Assembly (NCBI GenBank): GCA_973895155.1 | Contig: OZ316894.1 | Coordinates: 23,250,001 to 23,314,000 of the forward strand | Reading direction: 5' to 3' | Source: Marsupella aquatica | Taxonomy: Eukaryota > Marchantiophyta | DNA: 64,000 nt | Part shown: positions 39,581 to 55,391 of the stretch, one piece after another | Position numbering within the stretch: position 1 is the stretch's first letter | Layout: each line of letters begins with the position of its first letter | Position numbers and translations under genes: made by a program | Notes under the pieces: model-generated | Databases searched by the model: none | What the model was told of the DNA's origin: nothing | What the model saw: the letters and a program-made list of their open reading frames with translations, nothing else

Positions 39581-40822
39581 AACCGTGTTGAAACATATAA
39601 GTGGTCAAAGATTTGCACAACTGGAATGGAGTGCCTCACTACTTGATCCTCTGTTGTAGTTTCCCCGTTGTTGCCTGCGTGGTAGGTAGGTCAAGGTTGG
39701 GTAATGTCCTCACTGGCTATGTTCATTGTATCAAGTTTTTTGGGGTAGAATTATTCTTGTTTTAGGGGAATGATTACGGGATCAATATTTACAAAAATAA
39801 AGTGACTAACGTTTTGAATATATAAAATTTCACATTAACCAATCTCATCATTATGGTCCAGCACTATAATATCCCCTCCCGTACCCCTGCATGGGCCGTT
39901 TGTGGTGGCTTTGGTCGATCTGGTAGGAGATGTTGCTGATTGTGGTTTGACTGTGCTGCTGGTTCCCCTCTCGCCACTAGGTTTTGGTGGCTCTCATATG
40001 TAAAGATAAAACCATTTCAAGGATATCCACTCCTGCAATTGTTTTCTGTGTGTATTTCTGAAATGCAATCTTGAATGGCATAATCATCCCCTTTTCTGAA
40101 ATACAGGTTTTTGAGAACCATTTGACTCACCCCAGAACCCCTAGTCCCTAGTCTCCTCTCCCTACTTGCCTTTGCATGGCCTTGAGCGGGCTGGCCTTCC
40201 TGCAAGCCCTCCACCTCATGACCTGCACCTCACCCTCCATAAACTCACCCCGTCGCTTCTCCCCTCACTTGTGGTTGGCAATCAAAGTGAAAGTAGGCCG
40301 AGGTTGGTTGGTTTCCAAAACTCAAGTCACCCTAGGGACCTTGAGAGACGCTGGTTCTGCTATGGATCAATCCGCAATCAATACCTGAGCGTTCCTAGAT
40401 CCATAGCATGAGACACCTAGGTGATTGCTGAGCACTACCGGACCCATTGCAAAGCTAGAGAAAAAAGTTAAATGAGGCTAAGGGTTCTCTTGTGAAGGGT
40501 AGTTGCCCAACACTGAGCCTCCTGATGAACAGTCAACAGCACCACACAACGCCCGGTGTGTTGACTAAACTTTGTTTAGACAACACTTTTTCATGAACAA
40601 CACCCCCAACAAGATTTCCTTGCCTCAAAGACACTTTCTTGCCATGTATGGAGGTAAAGTGGGTAAAAGTTTGTTCCCTATTTTGGTTCTTTCAAGGCTC
40701 CAGTATGGTCATCTTCCACGACTGGTTGTGACATTGCTTGAGGGCGGATTACCCATGCAGAGCTAATCTTAGCTCTTTGTTGTCCTCTTACAACTGCCTA
40801 CCTTTGATTTAGGTGATTCATG
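39581..40822. other. Gene-free stretch
   Basis: Only short frames on both strands (for example 40017-40214 and 40166-40411), mutually overlapping and without domains. No repeats above background were seen. Confidence 0.4.
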
Positions 40823-40988
40823 AGGTATTTGCTTGATGGGACCTCATAATGAAAAGTGTTACTTGATAGGATGCCCCAGTGATCCAGACTATTAATTGTC
40901 CTTGATAGACCTTGAATCAATGTATCTAAAACCTTAGGGGTCCTATCAAGTAACATTTTTCATTTTGGGTTCTATCAAGCAAATACCT
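40823..40988 (+). mobile_element. Palindromic MITE-like element, copy B (most complete)
   Basis: A 166-bp element. Its left end reads AGGTATTTGCTTGATGGGAC, then AATGAAAAGTGTTACTTGAT. The reverse complement of its right end reads AGGTATTTGCTTGATAGAAC, then AATGAAAAATGTTACTTGAT. The inverted ends are about 50 bp each with few mismatches. The middle carries TGATAGACCTTGAATCAA, shared with copy C. Flanking target duplications are not clear. Confidence 0.8.
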
Positions 40989-41710
40989 AGGGTGATTAGT
41001 TGACCAGGCACAAGAGTATATTTGGAGTTTGTTTCCTATTCAATGTTTTTATTAACCTCACTTGGGGAGATTTTTTGTTGGGGGCTTCAACTTTCTCCTG
41101 ATTGCTGGCCAGAGTTGGCAAAATGCATCTTCATTTTGTGGATTGTGTGTTCCCCTTGGCTGACAATACACTTTTAAGACCTCATTACGGACCCCACTAG
41201 AGGAACCTTCCAAAATTCGAGACTCCACAGCGCGTCACATCACCATGACACGCTCCAAACAGGTATGGATTGGTTTACAAAATAAAATTACTTCACCGTT
41301 CGTGTTTGTGGCAGGATTTTGGTAAAATTGAGTGGCGTAAACCTTGATGTAAAAATGTTTGAAAAATAACCGTTTTATTTACCCTAGGTAACAGAGTGTT
41401 CAATTAGTAGGAGGCTCATCTTCTGTGTTTTTTACCCTGTAACCGCTGCCCACCCGCATTCTGAATTGTGTTTCAATTGAATAATAACTAACTCTCTCTT
41501 GGCAAGTTGATCTGATGACAAAGTAATCATGACAATTTTCTCGACCTTCTGTTGCCATGAAGGAAGAAGTGAACATGATTCTATGTTGGATCACTCAGCA
41601 CTCCTTTCCATAGCGTCATCATTGCAGTTCCTAACTCGGTGATGCCTCTCGCTACTGTTAGATTGTCCAACGCATGAGGCACAAGCAAACAAAAGAGAAG
41701 CAAGCTTAGC
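40989..41710. other. Gene-free stretch
   Basis: No recognised gene or repeat. A minus-strand frame at 41400-41594 has no domain. Confidence 0.35.
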
Positions 41711-41918
41711 AGGGTTCAATAAGGGCCTAGTCTACGTGCAGATGATGTTGAAGAGCCTGGGCATGAAAGAAGAACATAGTTATAAGAAGTGTCAACAGAT
41801 GATCAAGGGAGTCGATGCAGACGGTAATTGGAAGGTGGACTTTCAGATGATCAAGGGAGTCGATGTGGACGGTAATGGGAAGGTGGACTTTCAGGAGTTC
41901 AAGGGCTCCACGAACTAA
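41711..41918 (+). pseudogene. Calmodulin-like (EF-hand) gene fragment with loop duplication
   Basis: The frame from 41736 encodes about 60 aa resembling the last EF-hand of plant calmodulin-like proteins: a helix MLKSLGMKEEHSYKKCQQMI followed by the calcium-loop motif DADGNWKVDFQ. A 48-bp direct duplication inserts a second copy, MIKGVDVDGNGKVDFQEFKG, so two loops stand back to back without the helix that should separate them. The first three EF-hands are absent. An AG acceptor (TACGTGCAG) lies just before the frame, so it may be a displaced last exon. The stop follows EFKGSTN. Calmodulin-like proteins normally bind Ca2+ as cytosolic sensors; this fragment is unlikely to do so. Confidence 0.6.
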
Positions 41919-44395
41919 TTTTGAATATATGTGGTGGAGGCTTGAGGATCAAGTGGGAAAAACTGTAGGCACCATGCGTCACCAAAGTTTTATAAAGACT
42001 AGAAAATAAAATAAGATGTTATAACTTAAACATAGATAATACTCTTTATTGTATTCCTTTTCTCAAGCTAAGTAGGTTATTTTCAAAATATAAATACTGA
42101 GAGAGTATTCTTTTCTATAAATCTAGTTACTTTAATCGGGTCTGAATGGCACATGGTATGCTTTAAGAATACACTTAAAGTACCCAAAGCTATACCCCAG
42201 GGTGGGAGTCATTTTTAGATGTTCCTATGTTAGATTGTAAAAAGACATTATAGATTTCTATGATTGTTAGATTCTATGAGAGTGGCCCTCTCCAAACATC
42301 AAAGAACTAACCAGAGAACTACGGTACTACTAGCATAACCTAATCTCTCATATGTATGTAGCCTTTGGTCTTCCTTGAGGTCTTCCTATGTGCTTGGATC
42401 CTCTTTCTTGGTTTTTAGGGGTTTCTTTTTGTTCATTTCTTTTGCGTTTGGTTTTGTTCACTTGGGATTTCTCTTGTTTATTCTTTAATTGTACTCTATT
42501 TGGCCCTTTTCTGTAAAAAGTATGTATATATTTAATAAAACTGTGCTAAGTAAGGCTTTTAGTTCTTTTCTGTTGTTGGGGACTGGGGGTTTGTCGGGGT
42601 TTGTCGGGGCTTGGGCTTTTCGGCTTTTTGGTTTTCTGAGGTGTTTCCCTAGCTTGTTTCCTCCCCTTGATGCCTTCGGGATCTTGTCTCCAGATTGTGT
42701 GCTTTTTGTTCTTTTGTAGTCTGATATATGTTAGTATAACTTGATATATATAAATAAATATATATTGACCCTTGCTTTTCTCTAAATTATGTTTATGGAA
42801 GGACCAAAGATGGCTACTTATCTACACTCTTCACACAATTAGTTTTTGCTCACACTTATTTTGTGACTCAAATTTTTGGCTCCTTCTCAATTACTAGTGT
42901 TACCCATAAAAGAACTTTGCATACATCTTAAACAAGTATTTTGGTCCAAGGGAAAGAATGTGGGTGGCCCAAGTTCTGCATGAAAATCCGACCCTAGCAT
43001 TACGAATCAGTGTAGGTAATACACATTTCCATCTTATTATTGTTAGCAACACTGATTTCCCGCTCATAGTAATTATATGCTACTTTGTGCCCGCTGGTCT
43101 ATGCTGCGACGGTCTTTGGAATGCAGGGTGCACCGTCCTCCTTTCTTAAAGATAAAAACTATAAACTAATTAGATTCTAACACTAACAGAAGTGATTTTT
43201 AGATTATTACACATGATACATGATGAAAATTCTTTGCCACCGTCCTGGCTTCAATCTCATAATTTGTTCTGTTGCTCTGTAGATGAGGGGCTTGGATCTG
43301 CATTATTTGTCATATTTTAATAGTTCTGGTGCTGTCATCGCTTTTTGTCACAAGAGCACGGAAAACCCCCCGTTTGAAGACCGTTTATCATACCAATGAT
43401 GAGATATTATGATGAACAAAAAGCAGTATTATGATAAACGAAAAGCAGAAGACAAGAACAAAAAGGAAGAAAAAGCAAAATATAGGCAAGTGGGCCCCAA
43501 AGACTTTTCTTCGTTGTTGTTGTACTCTTCTACATCGGATGACCCCTTGTTTGTCCATTTCATTTAATGCAGTCACGATAAAAAGTGAAGATATAAGATA
43601 TTGCGTAAACAATGGCTGTCAATGAAAACAAAATCTCTTTGTTTCGGTAGATCCCTCTTTCGGGACTTTAACCATCTCAACAGTTGAGTCCTTTTCACAC
43701 ACACAAAAGGGGAATGCTCCCCATTCCAACAAATCGCCTCCAATAATGTATAGGATGAATAACCGTTTGGCCACCCAATTTGAAACCAAACTCTTTCCGT
43801 AAAAATATTATTGGCCACCCAATCTGGAAATATGAAGAGCTTGCATAAAGAAAGCCACAATAAAAGTTTTATGGAAAGAGCAAAACAGGAGTACAAATAA
43901 CAAACAAAAGAAATCCAAGGGGTACAAAACCAAAAGGAATAGCAAGGTTTTGCACCTGCTTTGCTCACCAGCTTAGCTCTTTGCTTGCAGTTGCGCTAGC
44001 AAAATTGCCTGACATTTCTTCTGCATTAAGTTATATAGTGGCGGTGGCAGAATATTTGAGGACTAAATTAAAAAATATATGGAAGTTAGACCTTTTGAGG
44101 ATATTCCTCATAATCAAACTACAGTACTTTTCTACCATTTAAATTGGTGGCCACACCTTTACGAGCGCCTACAACTTTCAACATAAATGCGCATTTGGCA
44201 AGGTAATATAGAAACCGTCCGATGGTGGAATCCACGGTCACTGATGCGTGTAGGACACGGGACCCATCCATTGGCATGTGCAGGAAGGCTTTTGTGTAGA
44301 CTAACCCTTCAAAATACTGACACAAAAATCGTGGCCATCCATGACAGGAATCGATGGTTCACATGAAGATGTCGTCCTTATCTATATATGGGTGC

Positions 44396-44398
<3 letters not shown>
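41919..44398. other. Gene-free AT-rich stretch
   Basis: No recognised gene. GGGGTTTGTC is tandemly repeated near 42585-42607. The T-rich and G-rich plus strand at 42350-42720 resembles the 3' part of a decayed retroelement, but no coding remnant supports this. Minus-strand frames at 43388-43968 have no domain. Confidence 0.35.

Positions 44399-44430
<32 letters not shown>
44399..44430. repeat. (TA)n microsatellite
   Basis: About 16 uninterrupted TA units. No associated gene. Confidence 0.95.
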
Positions 44431-44433
<3 letters not shown>

Positions 44434-45314
44434 GCCAACTGCATAATTATATTGGCGGAGAATGAAAATGTCGACCGTACATAAATCGATCTAAATTAAA
44501 CCCACGGCTGCTTTCGTAGTTTCTATGAAAGACGTAAATTAGGAAATAATATAAAATTATGCGAAATTTTATGCAAATAAAGACGGCAAAGCTTCTGTAA
44601 ATTCCGTGTTTTTGGCACAACATGCTCATCGATTTCCTAAACCTGAAATATTATACCGGTAGATACGTACATGTAGATACATGACATTTCCTCGTGTCAA
44701 TATATCGAATAAACAACAAGATTGTATTTATGAATCGTATTTCTCTCTAGACGAGTACCGTATGGTGTCCTACATTGTGTGCGACGGTCAAGCCGAGCAG
44801 CTGCGACCGCCCGCCGTGGATATGAAGGACAGCAGCAGCAGGTGTGAGACGCTGTGGACTGTGCAGTCGTAGTCTGCAGTTCTCTTCCGTTTCCGGCATC
44901 AATCCGCACGCATACCGTTCCAGTTTCATTTCACGGTAAATCGTCCCTGCCGCAAACTAGTGTAGTTCATACGAGTCTGGCATTGGGCCGTCAGCTTGGG
45001 TGCTTGAGCCTACCTTGCCCGGCCGAGCGCCTCAAGGGCCAGGCAGCCAGCCAGCCCTGGAATGTTCGCCTGTTTCTTCCTTCACGAACGTTCCTGGGCA
45101 GGTGTGAAGTAGTGTTTTCTTCTGTGGCAAAAATTAGCCAGATTTTACCTCACTTCAAAGTCTTCGCTACTTTAGGCAAAAAAATGGCAGGCTTTTTGTA
45201 TTTAATTAGCAAGTTTTTCTTACTAGTTACAGATTACAGATGATAGGTTTTAGTCATAAGCTAACATCCACAGTTTTTTCAGTGGGTTGTGTACAAGTTT
45301 TTGGGTTTCAGCTA
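44431..45314. other. Gene-free stretch
   Basis: Short overlapping frames on both strands (44681-45243) with no recognised domain. AGCAGCAGCAGG at about 44831-44842 is a short trinucleotide run. Confidence 0.35.
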
Positions 45315-45652
45315 GCTTTTATAATGATTTATGGGTCATGCAATATGGCCAATCCTTTTGGCAGAAAATATGGATTATGAATTTGGTAGTGGGTAACTTT
45401 TTTTTTTCCCCTAATCATGGAAACTATTCAAATTTTGAGGTTTGAGATGATCTAGCCCACATATCTCACTAGCCAAGATGGGCTTTTATAATGATATATA
45501 TGGATAGATGTGCAACATGGCCAATCCTTTTGGCAAAAATTATGGATTATGAATTTGGTGGTTCCTAACTTTTTCTATCCCTAAGCATGGCTACTATTCA
45601 AATTTTGAGGTTTGCGATCACCTAGCCCACATATCCCACTAGCCAAGCTGGG
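45315..45652. repeat. Tandem duplication, 2 copies of about 167-170 bp
   Basis: GCTTTTATAATGAT starts copies at 45315 and 45482. Both contain CAATATGGCC or CAACATGGCC followed by AATCCTTTTGGCA, TATGGATTATGAATTTGGT, CTATTCAAATTTTGAGG and CTAGCCCACATAT. The copies are highly similar, differing mainly in a T run and a TATATA stretch. Confidence 0.92.
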
Positions 45653-46199
45653 TCATAAACCAACCTAGGAACAGATAAGAAATATTCTCAGTATCACCTA
45701 CATCAATGACAATTGTCACCTTGGCGGAAGTAGAAGAGACTCAAAATTTACCTGGTGTGAAGATTTCTACTCGTGCGGGTGGTGTTTACTCTGTGTGTTA
45801 CTTTTACATCTTGGAACTGTTGGCCTCCAGGACGCAGGAACCCTGAGAACTTGAGAAGGAAGGCACGGCGGCCAGGACACGGCAAGGCAGACCCGTCAAG
45901 GCCAGATGCAGGGCGGGTAGGCAGAGGGCTACGACGGACTCTGTACAGTATACAATGATAACATACAGTGTCTACGGGGTGGGGCCGAATGGCCGATGGG
46001 CTGATGCCTGATGGGGCCGGTTGCGGGAATGTAGATGCCGCATTCCGAGTTTCATTTCGTTTCCCATTCAGCATGGCCCAGCCCGGCCCACCTGATACGC
46101 TTCATGGAAAGGGGCCGAAAAGCAGCGCCGAGACATGGACAGGACAAGCGCGCCCCCAGACCAGCGAGACGGGTGAGTGAGGAATGACGAATGGCCTGA

Positions 46200-48345
46200 C
46201 CACCTACTGTACTCGGTAAGAGGGCCCGGCGGGGCCGGTCCGGGCCGAACAGACCAGAACAAGGAATTCCTCCCTTGCCTCTTTTTATCGTTCCACCGCG
46301 CCCCTGGCCCCTTTGTTGTTGTTGTTGTCTTTGCGGATCTTCCTCCTCATCCTCGCATTCCTTTCCTTTCCTTTCCTTTCTCTTCTCTTCTCTTCGTCGC
46401 GTCTCGACTCAACTCGACTCGACTCGACTCGACTCTCATCACTCCGCCCTCTCCTTTTCCTCGACGAGTGACGACGAAGACGACGACAATGTCGGCATAA
46501 ACGCGATATGAGAGTAGCATAGACGCCATATCAGAGGGGGCAAGAGGAACGGCGGAAGAAGAGAGAAGTTTGTAGCGAAGTGTGATTTGAGTAGTAGGAG
46601 GAAAGACGCAGCGGTGAGGACATTTTGTTGGCAGAATCGCGCTTGTGGATGCTTTGTTTGTTTGCTTGACTGCCTGCCTGCCCCCGCCAGGGAGCCTGCA
46701 GCAGCTGCTCGTCGGCTGGGCGAGCGGGACCTCGATCTGGCTCAGCGTGTGGGCCTGGGCCCGAAAGTTGATAGCCCCGATTAGTGGCGGTGCCGATGTA
46801 GGTGAGTGTCATAGTCTCTCAGGCCAGCGACGTCAGATGTGTGGAACATTGATCGAAGCCAGCCTCCAAGAGCTTATTCCGTGATGTGTGTTGCTGTTGT
46901 GTGGTGGGACTCCTTGGGGTTCTGAAGTCGAGAGGAACTGTTGAGGGTTTGCAAGGGGAAGGTGTGTTACTGTAGCTGTTTTGCTCGCTAGTTCTTTCAT
47001 GGAAATGGATGGGGCCGGAGACGGGAATGGAATTCCGGGTGAGCGGGAGTGACGATGTGGTTCTGCATTTCGTGTTTAGCGATTGTTCCACTCTTTTTGG
47101 GGAGGTGTTTCTTTTCGTCTGAGCGCTGTTTTTATTGAGTAGGCCTGGTCGGGGCTGCTTCGAGGGAGGGAAGTCGGGAACAGAGTGACAGGGAGCCGAG
47201 TAGGGTTTGGCAGTGGTGTAGATTGCTCGTAAGTTTCTAGAAGCCTAGAATAACTGCTGCACTGTACTGTATGAAGTCTCCTCTTTCCTTCGTCTTTTCT
47301 TTCCTATCGTTTCCTCTGTTGTGTTCCGCTTGGATCTCGCTTCGCTTACAGAACTTCGGGGCACTTGGCGGCCGAATCGAACCGTTCTAGCCACATGTGC
47401 TTCCGCGTCGAGTTTTCTCTGAATGAGTCGAGTGTGCTTCCATGCGGATCTCGCCTTGTATTGAAACAAGGAGCTGATGACCGAGTCCTAGCCCGAAAAG
47501 AAGCAAGCTATTCTTTCTTCGAGTGCACCTCATGTTGTAGTAGATATAGTCGAAGAGCTTGCCATCGACTTTCAGAAGGTGGCTTCTTCTGTGGCTTTCC
47601 CTGTGTATCAACACGAGTGTAAAGCTGTTAGTCGTGTATTCGACGGGCATTGCTGTTAGTATGACAGGTTCTGCAAGGGGTATCACGACGGAGGAAGGGT
47701 CTCAGGAACGTCTGCTTTTGTCTATGAGGGATGTAGGTTTCTGTTGGAGGAATTTCAGATTGTGAGATAGTTGGATGTGGCGTTTGTACAGTTTTGTTGG
47801 AGCCATGCCGAAATCTGCTCATCGATGACATTCCACTCTGCAATGGTCGCAAGTGGGCATTTCTATATAGCCGTCCACCGCATTTGCCTGGCCCTAGTAT
47901 TTCTGGCGTCTTCGTGATCAGCATTGCTTCCGTTTCTGAAAGACGTGAAACGCGTTGTGCTGTGTTCAGGTGGTCTCTTGACCTGGAGGTATTTGAAAAC
48001 AGGGCCCCGCACTTGAAAGGATAAACTGTTGGAGGTTATTTGGTGGCAAAGCAGGTGTCCGATTAGGACGGTTTCCTGCAAGTTGAGATAACGCTGTTGT
48101 AATGGACTCACAGTCCTGGTGCAGGTCCTGGTGGCAGTCATCTCAGTTCTATAATTAAACAGGTGACAGGAAAACGTCCCTTATCACTGTTGCAGCGAGG
48201 AGAAGGGAATCTGTGGTAGTCGAAAGATATTGCGGATTTGTTTTAGGCATATTGGCGTAGGCAAACGGAGTACTTCAAACGGAGTACTTCCGCAGGAGCA
48301 GCATCAGATTAGTAGTTCAGTGACAGCGACAAGTTCAGAGGTGGG
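46200..48345 (+). promoter_or_regulatory. Promoter and long 5' leader of the bZIP gene
   Basis: Pyrimidine-rich DNA at about 46270-46480 includes (CTTTC)n at 46359-46395 and (GACTC)n at 46405-46434, typical of plant promoter and leader sequence on the sense strand. A good donor (GTGAGT) follows ATGTAG at about 46801, and several acceptors lie before the start codon at 48346, so one or more leader introns are likely. Upstream ATGs exist, so upstream ORFs may affect translation. The transcription start was not determined. Confidence 0.45.
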
Positions 48346-51279
<2,934 letters not shown>

Positions 51280-53181
51280 GATCACAAACAGCTAGTCCAG
51301 GAGCAAACATAGCACGAGACAACGAATCGTCTGTCGGACTGTACACATATTCTTGAACCACTACCAGCTGCATGCCGCACCTAGGCTAGGCCGCGCAACC
51401 ACCTCGGCATTGCAAACTGTGATTCATGGCCTAGTTTACGTGATGGGCCATGCGACAGTGTCCCGCGGTTCTGTGAATAATTGGATTCTCTTTGCTCCGC
51501 CTGAGTGAGGTGTTCATTTGCTCGGATGACATCACACATCTGCTCAAATGACTTCGCAGATTTCTATACGGCCATCTTACCCGTCCACTCAATTGCAAGA
51601 GGGCAGATTCTTTTATGGTCTAATTGTTTTGAATCAATCACCAAGTTGACGTGAAAGAGATCAACAACTGGTCTTTATTGGTTTTAAATAGGGGTGATTC
51701 CAAGGTGTCTTGTGATAACTTTGGTCGCAGTTATTTAGTTTATATAAGTTCTGTTTTTCAATCTTTAGGTTTTATAGGGTACTTCAAAGGAGGTTGTCTG
51801 TTGTCTAAGAGGAACCATTAGTGCACTCATACCTCGGAAGGTACATTTTACTTCCTCCGTTTTCTGCCTTCGTCCCAGACTTCATTTTTTTGAGTGGACT
51901 CCGCACGTGATTGTGAGTGGGGTATGCCTCCGACAGATTGTTATGGACTCCAGTTTTGAATTAGTACAGCATTTGTTTGTATCAGTCGAGGGTATGGAAG
52001 GACCCGCCACTTGGTCAGGGAATCCCATTTTCATTTGTGAATACGAAATGAGTTTTGTTGTACTCCACGATATGAATCTTGGATGCTCCAACTTCCGTGT
52101 GAAGTGCAGCTTCTTTATGTGTGACGAGGCTTCTAGTTGCTTGTGTGTCATATGCCATTTTGGTGTGGGAATGAGGAATGATTTGTTATTTTGAGAGTTA
52201 AACCAGAAATATGTCTTTTGTGATGCACTCCCACAATAGGTCTTAGTGTGGCGCTTTGTTTTTCTACATTGAAATTGCGGGTTGTTCAGTATGAATGCTA
52301 AATGCTACGATCCTCATGATCCTATGCCTCTGCGGATCTCAGGGTGCGCAGGTATTCCCCACGATGAGGTGCACCATGGAACTCGAAGACTCTGAACCAT
52401 TTTTGGGGGAATTATGCTGACTCACCATAAGAGACGCCAATATTTTCAGTTATTCCTTTTCTAGAAGAAACCGCCTACCTTTTTAACGGGCGAATGTCAT
52501 TCGATTCTACTGTCGGATGTACCGTGAAGTAGCACAGGCTTTAAGCTCTCGCTTTAATTGAATAGAGACTTCTCGCGAAAGAAATGTCTTATCTTCGACA
52601 AGTGTCCCTGTTTTTCGGATCAACTGACACCGTGGACATGACACTCCCATGTGTCTAGGTTTGGCTGATAGTGCTTGAGCAAATCGCGAAGGACATCTTT
52701 TACGAGAACTACTCTAAATCATGCATTCACCTGCCATAATTCGTCCTGCTACGTGTGCAACATTACACCTTCTGTCGAATGACTTCCTAATGAGAGGTGC
52801 TGGACTGAATCAGATGTCCTATGTGCAATTCTCGCGCCCCTCATTGCTGATGGGCACGAGTTCCTCCAGCATGTCGTAACTTTTTGCATGAAAGATGTAT
52901 GTTCCTTCGTCCGATTTTCTCCTGATTTGCTTGGGGTCCCTTTAAGCCTGACACTGGGCAGAGCGTAACGACTTCGTCTTTGTGTCAGTTGGGCAGTATG
53001 AAATTCCTCTAATCAGTGGGACGCATGCTTTGCGTCTCGGTCTGCTCTGTCATCCCATTGTCAGGCGACATCTCCCACATCCCTGAAATCTGACGATAGA
53101 CTTTGACACCCAATCAGAATCGCAGTTGGTTCAATCCGCCAACCTGTCCGCAATCGTATCTTGGATTCGTGGTTCCTTATT
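51280..53181. other. 3' UTR of bZIP gene, then gene-free DNA
   Basis: The first several hundred bases after the stop should be 3' UTR; I did not find a decisive poly(A) signal. A plus-strand frame at 51907-52194 and its antisense have no domain and may lie within the transcript. The rest holds nothing I can support. Confidence 0.4.
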
Positions 53182-53376
53182 AAACTACATCAACCCACAA
53201 CTATAAAATTACGTAGTTTTGCAAGGTTTCTATCACAGGACCGAAACAGACCTTAGCTACATGCGTCTTCGAAGAAAGTGTGTCCCCTAAACTACATCAA
53301 CCCACAAACTTACCTAGTTTGCAAGTTTTACGGCAGGAGCGAAAGAGACCTTAGCCACGTGGGTCTTCGAAGGATT
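53182..53376. repeat. Tandem duplication, 107-bp unit, 2 copies
   Basis: AAACTACATCAACCCACAA starts copies at 53182 and 53289. Both continue with TAGTTTTGCAAG or TAGTTTGCAAG, then GAC or GAG plus CGAAA-AGACCTTAGC and GTCTTCGAAG. The copies are closely similar. Confidence 0.9.
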
Positions 53377-53820
53377 GCACAAGGTAACGCGAAATCCAGT
53401 GCAAGACGTTTTGGATGTGTTATCAGGGAAAACGAGTACTGTAGGTACTTTGTACTTCAGTTCTGTGTGTCCACCACGAAATCACCCAACCAGTCTTACA
53501 TGTTTTCATTATCATACTTACGAAGCATCCTCACATGGATGCGAGATTTCGGGACAGATATCCTGACACAAGAGGTGTAACTAGTGTGACCAATCTGGGT
53601 AGGCCAACTGTCATTTAGTGGCGGATCCAGGGTGACTTGGGCATCTTCTCGTATAGAAACCATGCACTGTCTCGTAGAACTATTCTGGATTCGAGTACGG
53701 GTTGAACCTGCCCGAACCTGCCCAAAGAGCTTTGGGATGTCTTCGCTGTGAGTAACAAGCAATTCTGCCGAAGCAGAACTAGACAACCAGAATGAAGCAA
53801 ATGCAAGTTCGCATCAATGC

Positions 53821-53922
53821 CCACAACCTGAACCAAAGTTTCATGAGTCGCGTAACGAGAATGAGACCATTTCGAGTTGATAGCATTGTCCCACAACCTC
53901 AACCAGAGTTTCATGAGTCAAT
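53821..53922. repeat. Tandem duplication, 70-bp period
   Basis: CCACAACCT-AACCA-AGTTTCATGAGTC occurs at 53821 and 53891, separated by unique sequence. The repeat is short and non-coding. Confidence 0.75.
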
Positions 53923-53944
53923 CTGTGTCCATGCAAGAATTTAG

Positions 53945-54152
53945 TTACTCGTTTTTCGGGCTTAACAGCAGCATGACCTTTCGTTTCACCTCGTTCTTAA
54001 GCTCTAATGAGAGGAGAAATTCTCAACTGGAACTGATGTTACGAGAATTAAGTGTTACTCGTTTTTCGGGCTTCACAGCATCGATCACCTTTCATGTCAC
54101 CTCGTTCTGAAACTCGAATGAGAGGCAAAAGTCTCATACTGGAACTGATGTT
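53945..54152. repeat. Tandem duplication, 110-bp unit, 2 copies
   Basis: TTACTCGTTTTTCGGGCTT starts copies at 53945 and 54055. Both contain ACAGCA, ACCTTTC, TCACCTCGTTCT, AATGAGAGG and CTGGAACTGATGTT. The copies are similar with scattered substitutions. Confidence 0.9.
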
Positions 54153-54905
54153 CAGTCATGCATGCATTGAACCACGGAAGTGGCTCCATCACCCTGGCTC
54201 ACCGCTACACAGGAAGATACTTGAAGTCCTTTGTAGCGTTTGTTGGTGTTGAGAAGGTATCGACCGTTGTACGTCCACATCCTGGAGACAGAATGACACG
54301 AGAGGTAACGTTGACGAGCATTAACGGGATGGCAGGTAGAGTTCATGGTTCTCTACAGTTTGACGAAAATGTCAAGTTCATAGCAAGATGACAGCTGAGA
54401 TATGGAAAAGGAAAGCATTGTTTTCCGTTTCCTGCAGTTCCATTTCTGAGAACATCCAGACAGAAGACATGGATAAACTGAATCACGGTACTGTCAGGGT
54501 CAGCTTGGTTGGTGGCACTAAGGGGGCCGTCTTCAAGTTCCTGTCGATCCCATTAGTTTTTGTCTAAAAGGGTTGTTGACTCAGGGTAACGAACATGAAC
54601 AATTCAATGCGTTGTCGGACTTTGTACCCTGTTCGCAATCTGAAGAAGACAGGATGCAAAGAGAGGTTGCCGTAATGAGCGAAGCTGAGATGGCAAGAAG
54701 GATGCGTTTGCTTTTTCAGGTGGATGTACATATTTGCTGGAGTATGTTGGGTTCCCAGAGGGTTCCTAGTATCGACGTTTGTGCTTGTCTGCGTCGTGAA
54801 GACAGGTTGGAAAAGACCTCAAAGGTGTACTTCCTTCTGGGCAAGCCTTTCTGTGAGAGACAAGTTGCATCCGAAGTCTTGGCTTCCGATGTCTTGGTCA
54901 TACTT
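54153..54905. other. Gene-free stretch
   Basis: A plus-strand frame at 54573-54938 is open for about 121 codons but shows no domain, and its end runs into a tandem repeat. I do not support it as a gene. Confidence 0.35.
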
Positions 54906-55050
54906 CTACTAATGCCTCTAGACAAGCTTGGCTCATAACAAGAGCAAGCCAGCCAGCCAGCCAAAAAGTGGAGTTCTAGTAATGCCTCTGGCCTGAGGCA
55001 GATAAGCTTGGTTCAAAACGAGAGCAAGCCAGCCAGCCAAAAAGTGGGAG
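54906..55050. repeat. Tandem duplication, about 70 bp, with CCAG runs
   Basis: The unit is CTAATGCCTCT or GTAATGCCTCT, then AAGCTTGG, AGAGCAAGCCAGCCAGCC and AAAAAGTGG. Copies start near 54909 and 54979; the first has one extra CCAG. Confidence 0.85.
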
Positions 55051-55309
55051 AAAAGGAGTTCATAGTCAGTACCACCAAACGAGGGGTATCGTGAATCGTA
55101 ACAATTGCTCGCAGAGCCTTCGAACTAAGACACAGAAGCTCTACTTCTCGAATGTCCTAATTCTTCTTAAACCGCAACTTGCCCTATATAAGGGGAAGTG
55201 TCCAAGACCTCTCCTTTTTTCCACATTTCAATCACTCTTCTCCTCTAGCATGCCAGTTTGCTCCACAATTTTTTAATGGGTTCCCCTAGCTTTTGAAGGG
55301 CAGTTGTGG

Positions 55310-55391
55310 TTTAAGCCCGTGGTTTAAGCCTGTAAACTGAGACTGTGGGCTTTAAGCCCGTGGTTTAAGCCTGTAAACTGAGACTGTGGGC
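55310..55391. repeat. Perfect or near-perfect 41-bp tandem duplication
   Basis: TTTAAGCCCGTGGTTTAAGC followed by CTGTAAACTGAGACTGTGGGC is present twice with no gap. The copies appear identical, so this is a very recent duplication. The unit itself contains an inner TTTAAGCC repeat. Confidence 0.93.

Noticed and set aside
43573-43968. 131-codon minus-strand frame as a membrane protein
   Set aside because: Its hydrophobic look comes from T/A-rich DNA. No conserved motif or splice context.
54573-54938. 121-codon plus-strand frame as a gene
   Set aside because: No domain, no splice partner, and its end lies in a tandem repeat.
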